Assembly (NCBI GenBank): GCA_032622095.1
Contig: CP136069.1
Span: 185,743,122 to 185,807,121, forward strand
Length of the DNA stretch: 64,000 nt
Direction of reading: 5' to 3'
DNA from: Siphonodentalium dalli
Taxonomy: Eukaryota; Mollusca; Scaphopoda; Gadilida; Siphonodentaliidae
The stretch's first letter is position 1; each line of letters starts with the position of its first letter. The notes below the pieces were generated by a model. The model made no database searches. It saw only the letters and a list, made by a program, of their open reading frames with translations, and was not told where the DNA came from. Positions 61,801 through 64,000 of this stretch are shown here, piece by piece. The position numbers and the translations under genes were made by a program.

Positions 61801-63761
61801 ACATTTAGTTTCGGTTTCGCACGTGGTCGATACAGAATTAACGTTGAATTGGAAATCTTACACAGAAAATATGCACAGAAACGAACAGTCAAAATAACAC
61901 ATGTGATACATAACACAGTATAAGAATATATATATGCCTAGAAACATATGTAAAACTTTGTCTAGATAAATTATTTGGGAATTACAATGGGGATTTATAT
62001 TCCGTTAATCGTTTCATAAACGGAATCCTGCATTCCGTAAAATATTTAGTTTCTGTTGACATTAAAACAAGAATGTTGTGCTTCATATGTCAATCAATGG
62101 AAAGTGGGCGTTAAATTTAACTGAGAAATCCAATCGCTATTCAGAATGAGAAAACAATACAGCTTATGCGGTTACATAACTTACATTGTGTACATCAATG
62201 CATGAATCCCGCATCTATAGTCTATAGTAGTCTATAGTTTATATCAATGTTCAGACTTAATCCGATTAGGAAACTAATAAACCCGATGCTTTATTCGTGA
62301 TCTGTCAGGATCCGTTGTCCACATAGAGGATGTTACAATAGCGACTAATTGCATGTTTGACAAAAGCCAGTGAGTGTAATTATTTAACACTAACAGTACT
62401 GACAAAAGAGTTGTATTTCTGCTAAAAAGCACGTGTTTTAATAAATAGAGTTATCGCTCCTAAACTGTTTATACTGTAAAACGTGAACAAAATGCAGCTT
62501 AAAAATGTTAATGTCAATAACCTTTATTTTGGTTTCGAGTGCATAACGTTGACGTAGTTTGGAAGACATTGTTGTTCAATGACAAGTTCCCCTTCTGCTT
62601 CTTTTTATATCCACTGTGTGTTTACATAACCAGGAAGCCAGTTCTCTGTGTTTGGTTACATGAAGGAACATACCGACATTGTCACTGAACGAGAAAAATA
62701 TGTTTTTACAGTACTGTAGTTGGACAGACACGCAAAGCGCACAGCCGCGCATGGCTTTTGAACTTGAAGCTACATAATTATATACGCTGTTAGCTACTCG
62801 GTTCATTTGTATTTGATGTCTGTTAATGATTTGTTTCCCCGGGAAGTATAATTTAATAAACAAATAAGATTTTAAGATTCACTTTATTTTATTTTATTGA
62901 ATATTCTCACTTGCCTACGAAGTATAATTTTCCGTTTTGAATATAAATATTATATTTCTCGAGTTCGTCAATCTTTTTTTCTGTCTACAAGCTGATATCA
63001 AATACTTACTTACCACCGCTGAAATTGAACAAAATTTGGGATGGGCCTAAACTCGAATATACCCCTTTGCATGGAATAAACCCGTTTTGGAGGGGTTATG
63101 GTTAGGGCCTAGGGAGGGGGTGGTCTTATACCCCGGAAAACTTACTTCTAGTGAAAATACTGGGGTGGTCTTATGCCCGAAAGTGGGCTTATACCCGCGA
63201 GGTAATGGGTGAATATCATCAACTTCAACTGGGGAACTTCAGTCTGATCCTAGGTCTCCCATAGCAGTTGAGGCCTGAGCAGAATGAGGTTCCTAGAGCG
63301 GGATAGCTTCACTAAATTCACCATCTGGGGACCTCATTCTGCAAATGTCAGACTCCCTATTTCCAGGCTTGTGTAACGGTATCTACCTTTTTGCAGAATT
63401 GAGATCTCACTTGCCAAATGAAAATAATTTTGACGATTAGTAGATAATTTTGCATTTGGCAATTTGGAAAACAGTTCTGTTTTTTTTTAAGTTATACGGT
63501 ATATAAATGTATATACATGTAGAATATCTTTCTATTATGGGAAAATGTTGGGTTCTAGAATAAATCCCAAATTAAGATAATTTGAATACGTGATACTTGT
63601 ACCAGGGCAGAATGTTTTAGATATCTAATGTTTTAGATATCTAAAACATAGGTATCAAAAATAAAAATCAAGCTAATAAAACTAAAAAAGTAACTCACAT
63701 TTTCTGGATGCAATATCCTTTTGTCATTATCTGAGATCTTTGAATTACTGGTTTCTTCTTT
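46275..63761 (-). CDS. MBOAT1/2-like lysophospholipid acyltransferase, 3' seven exons
   Basis: The gene encodes a multi-pass ER membrane enzyme of the MBOAT family, which transfers acyl chains to lysophospholipids. Seven minus-strand exons join in frame: 63761-63699, 59675-59585, 57360-57262, 54868-54765, 49379-49182, 47941-47790 and 46374-46275. All introns are GT-AG. They encode the C-terminal 268 residues; the N-terminal half lies beyond the right edge. Diagnostic stretches are RGRYYFAFKLG, AGFGFNGYEKDG, WNISTTHWLR and the active-site SAIWHGFYPGYY with the conserved His, followed by TFLTGG. The tail KPAKREQKPKEQ is lysine-rich, like MBOAT1/2 tails. The order of motifs and TFLTG..AAR favour MBOAT1/2 (fly oys/nessy group) over LPCAT3. 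Introns are dense with repeats, but no exon is damaged. Confidence 0.92.
46534..46912. mobile_element. Family A long-type element, copy 8
   Basis: It has the long-type interior (AGGCCTCATCTTCTCTGGAA, GGGAACTTCAATCTGAGTCT) and the right end CACACTAAACTCATACTTG. The left terminus is truncated. It lies in the last MBOAT intron. Confidence 0.65.
47286..47352. mobile_element. Family A left-end fragment
   Basis: CAGAATGAGGTCCCCAGAGG and the degenerate terminus preceding it match the left end of family A only. It lies in the last MBOAT intron. Confidence 0.6.
47790..47941 (-). CDS. MBOAT penultimate exon
   Basis: Following TTAATTCCAG it encodes VRRNIRPMFQTSQNKAFLYD, then IYNCYMIFPFVLLEM, matching the segment after the AAR motif and the next membrane helices of MBOAT1/2. 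The donor is GTAAGTGC. A family A MITE begins only 19 bases upstream of the exon. Confidence 0.88.
47960..48213. mobile_element. Family A MITE, copy 9, beside an MBOAT acceptor
   Basis: Complete ends CAAGCCTTGAAATAGGGTG and CAAGGCTTG, flanked by TAAAAGGT and TAAATGGT. Both arms and the GCCCGCTATGCGGGG tip are well kept. The left duplication forms part of the MBOAT acceptor region (positions -11 to -18). Confidence 0.85.
48777..48850. repeat. Short hairpin repeat with GAATTCGCGC
   Basis: TCAGTTTTGAATTCGCGCAA pairs with the inverse about 45 bases later. Similar motifs occur at 11500-11560. It lies in an MBOAT intron. Confidence 0.5.
48905..49172. mobile_element. Family C element, copy 7, beside an MBOAT donor
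   Basis: TTAA-flanked, starting TCCTTTCATGATGGGAGCTG and ending AGCTCCAGTCATGGAAGGG. It has two good hairpins. The right TTAA occupies intron positions +10 to +13 from the MBOAT splice donor at 49181. Confidence 0.84.
49182..49379 (-). CDS. MBOAT active-site exon
   Basis: Between TTTATTTCAG and GTAAGTTAG, it encodes 66 residues. These include NGWNISTTHWLRAVVYDQVP and SAIWHGFYPGYYVTFLTGG, with the invariant catalytic His of MBOAT enzymes in the WHG motif. It is a phase 0 exon at both ends and the clearest exon of the gene. Confidence 0.95.
49380..50542. other. MBOAT intron with a 50-base C-run
   Basis: The run of 50 cytosines at 49825-49874 would be a G-run in the minus-strand transcript. 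Around 49500-49680 there is a short copy of the repeat at 38390-38850. A fragment related to family M (ATACATTGGAATGGTCCATA) lies near 50401. No exon was seen. Confidence 0.6.
50886..52244. mobile_element. Family G element, copy 2 (1.36 kb)
   Basis: Same ends as the 12335-13625 copy (CCAAGTCTTCTCGTACTAAA). It includes ~68 bases missing there, around 51170-51237 (with ACTTCGGCATTATCCGG). The terminal inverted repeats are ~95 bases. Low divergence between copies indicates recent movement. No transposase is encoded. Confidence 0.82.
52678..52872 (+). pseudogene. Helix-turn-helix fragment of a transposase
   Basis: A 64-codon ORF reads LQREWGISRKQIQSWERDYD followed by KLKPLSKGKTAQIKK. This resembles the N-terminal DNA-binding helix-turn-helix of pogo/Tigger transposases, where a GI/V-S/D-R-x-x-I-x-x-W core is followed by Lys-rich sequence. 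No catalytic DDE domain follows. It lies within family H and upstream exon structure is unknown. Confidence 0.45.
53785..54720. repeat. ~175-bp tandem array with GGAC tail
   Basis: Five units of about 175 bp (the first shorter) carry ATGGAACCCTCTTTTTAATG and AAATTTCATTGAGATCCCAG. The array ends in ACGGACGGACGGACAGG and a poly-T/poly-A hairpin (ATACCCC..GGGGGTAT) at about 54690-54716. It lies in an MBOAT intron close to a splice donor. Confidence 0.8.
54765..54868 (-). CDS. MBOAT exon with AGFGFNGYEKDG
   Basis: After TATATTCTAG the exon encodes ELVNLTAGFGFNGYEKDG and KWDLLKNIDIRQVE, a hallmark MBOAT1/2 segment. The donor GTAAGTTC is followed 31 bases later by a duplicated copy of the same donor region. 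Confidence 0.93.
54889..55030. mobile_element. Family M-like fragment
   Basis: GGTTAACC is followed by GATTCTCCCATTCAGTTATA and ATACATTGGAATGGTCAATT, as in the element at 57439-57702. The right end was not found. Confidence 0.5.
55058..55186. mobile_element. Family A fragment, copy 10
   Basis: AGCAGAATGAGGTCCCCAGA to CACACTAAACTCAGATTTG carries two arms and the right end. The left terminus is missing. Confidence 0.65.
55370..55462 (-). ncRNA. 5S rRNA-like fragment
   Basis: On the plus strand, CGGTCACCCATCCAAGAATT and following bases match the inverse of the conserved 5S rRNA region (in most animals CGGTCTCCCATCCAAGTACT). The match extends with many substitutions to CTTCAGTGATC. It is too degenerate for a functional 5S gene. 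It could be a 5S pseudogene or the head of a 5S-derived SINE. It lies in an MBOAT intron. Confidence 0.4.
55463..56362. other. MBOAT intron, no further feature
   Basis: No exon or known repeat was recognised, apart from short TA-rich stretches near 55740-55820. Confidence 0.4.
56363..56529. mobile_element. Family C element, copy 8 (single hairpin)
   Basis: TTAA-flanked, starting CCGTTTTATGATGGGAGCTG and ending AACTCCAGTGATGAAAGTG. One hairpin has been lost with the spacer. Its right TTAA is shared with the next family B element. Confidence 0.8.
56526..56915. mobile_element. Family B TTAA element, copy 9 (inverse)
   Basis: Two hairpins and the CTCAATAGAACC-type segment in inverse order. It ends GGTTTGTTGGGTAAAGGGTTAA. 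The spacer between hairpins is about ten bases shorter than in other copies. Confidence 0.86.
57262..57360 (-). CDS. MBOAT exon with RGRYYFAFKLG
   Basis: The acceptor is CTCCTTTACAG and the donor GTAAGTATA. It encodes SEYQNSSFFYKLGYLFFAVG and RGRYYFAFKLG, matching the RPKYYFAWTLAD region of MBOAT1/2. Both junctions are phase 1. Confidence 0.92.
57439..57702. mobile_element. Family M TTAA element
   Basis: TTAA flanks enclose the ends CCCTTTCTATGCTAAAT and CAGTAGAGAAAGGG, which pair over ~15 bases. A separate perfect hairpin, AGATAATAAGTTCAACC type, spans 57591-57660. It differs in sequence from families B-D but shares the TTAA-CCCTTT start. Confidence 0.7.
58055..59575. repeat. 31-bp minisatellite, ~49 units
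   Basis: Units of CCTCATAAGCCAGGCAATAA plus TATTGGTGTGG repeat for 1.5 kb. Three main variants alternate (CAATAATATT, CAATAGTATT, CTATAATATT), in an order that suggests higher-order amplification. Edge units near 58060-58260 are more diverged. The array stops eight bases from an MBOAT splice donor. Confidence 0.93.
59585..59675 (-). CDS. MBOAT transmembrane exon
   Basis: Between CTCTCTTTCAG and GTGAGTGC it encodes MIILRLLGVTLACAVLMTLL and PPLFPSAYLI, a hydrophobic helix corresponding to the segment before the RPKYYFAWTLAD region in MBOAT1/2. It ends in phase 1, which matches the next exon. Confidence 0.88.
59706..59757. mobile_element. Family A fragment
   Basis: TGAGTTTAGTGTGCCTGTCA and CAGAATGAGGTGAATTTAG are a compressed family A left end. 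The rest is missing. Confidence 0.5.
59764..60163. mobile_element. Family B TTAA element, copy 10 (inverse)
   Basis: Full-length copy with two hairpins and the double GGCCGG end. The left terminus has one substitution (CCCTTTACACAACAG). It lies in an MBOAT intron. Confidence 0.86.
60164..61149. other. MBOAT intron, no recognised exon
   Basis: Short inverse repeats around CGTGCAGGG and CTGCACGTTG occur at about 60370-60500. AAGTAGGTCCAAC is repeated near 61050. No gene is supported. Confidence 0.4.
61150..63372. mobile_element. Family A long-type composite containing family H copy 2
   Basis: Left part 61150-61589 has the long-type interior and a foldback core. Right part 63207-63372 ends CTATTTCCAGGCTTG. 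Family H occupies 61590-63206. The layout is the inverse of the 50543-53766 composite, but without the family G insertion. Confidence 0.7.
61590..63206. mobile_element. Family H element, copy 2 (inverse, 1.6 kb)
   Basis: The ends TACCGTATTATCGCGGGTAT and ATACCCGCGAGGTA are those of copy 1. 61590-62206 is an inverse copy of about 52916-53548, and 63075-63205 is an inverse copy of about 50725-50850. The middle lacks the helix-turn-helix ORF of copy 1. Confidence 0.72.
63699..63761 (-). CDS. MBOAT exon, most upstream in window
   Basis: Acceptor CTCCACAG and donor GTGAGT enclose 63 bases that encode KEETSNSKISDNDKRILHPEN. It aligns in position with the polar KEET..EPSP loop of MBOAT2 before the next helix, but sequence similarity is modest. 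It supports the join to the following exon in phase 0. Preceding exons lie outside the window. Confidence 0.7.
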
Positions 63762-64000
63762 CTGTGGAGATTTTATTTTTATTGAGAAATTCATGTGAAA
63801 ACTAATAATATTGAAAATACAATCTTGATGTGGGAGAGAAAACAATTAACTTTAATTAAAGCCCTGCAAGGCGTTTGCAATGTTAATATCTAGTAATTAG
63901 AATTAGGCCGCTCAACTAACCAATAATAACAATTATTAGCTATATGTCGAGTCGTGGAATTATGACAATAGCCTGGTTGGCTTCATCACTTTACTGTTAA
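63762..64000. other. MBOAT intron at right edge
   Basis: No further exon is recognised before the window ends. Confidence 0.5.

Noticed and set aside
62576-62863. 95-codon minus-strand ORF as an acyltransferase exon
   Set aside because: It lies within the family H element, has no MBOAT similarity and is not needed, because the exons on either side join in phase.

Overview
This window is animal nuclear DNA, most likely from a mollusc or another lophotrochozoan. Its genes are split by GT-AG introns, it is AT-rich, it is full of short foldback transposons (MITEs) and minisatellites, and its alpha-amylase is of the animal chloride-dependent type. The species cannot be named from the sequence. 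No operons, prokaryotic genes or CRISPR arrays are present.

Two real protein-coding genes can be reconstructed exon by exon. (1) A complete secreted alpha-amylase lies on the + strand at 9665-26403. It has five coding exons that encode 505 residues, including a signal peptide, the catalytic triad, and the calcium and chloride ligands. (2) The 3' part of a membrane-bound O-acyltransferase gene of MBOAT1/2 type lies on the - strand at 63761-46275. Seven exons encode the C-terminal 268 residues, and the 5' part lies beyond the right edge. Three decayed or doubtful coding relics are also present: a degenerate C2H2 zinc-finger array (4396-5780), a 5'-truncated non-LTR retrotransposon with reverse transcriptase inside amylase intron 3 (about 18065-20885), and a 152-codon ORF of unknown nature (7086-7544).

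Most of the window is mobile or repetitive DNA. I sorted it into families by their ends. Family A is hAT-like, with 8-bp target duplications. Families B, C, D and M are flanked by TTAA, start with CCYTTT and look piggyBac-like. Family E is palindromic and TA-flanked. Family F has GTGACCC ends. Family G has long terminal inverted repeats and two near-identical copies. Family H is pogo/Tigger-like. Family L consists of large foldbacks, and there is one element with iterated inverted repeats. There are also tandem arrays of 16, 30, 31, 35, 62, 160 and 175 bp, and fragments resembling U2 snRNA and 5S rRNA.

Layout: 1-9500, repeats, zinc-finger relic and minisatellite; 9500-26800, amylase; 26800-46200, intergenic DNA dominated by TTAA elements; 46200-64000, the acyltransferase gene on the minus strand with repeat-filled introns.

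The most striking points are these. The amylase stop codon and last two residues are supplied by a MITE that landed five bases before the older stop. One ~67-bp near-perfect hairpin recurs inside at least four transposon families with unrelated ends, and its tip shows compensatory base-pair changes. Elements also repeatedly sit within about 10-30 bases of splice sites in both genes.
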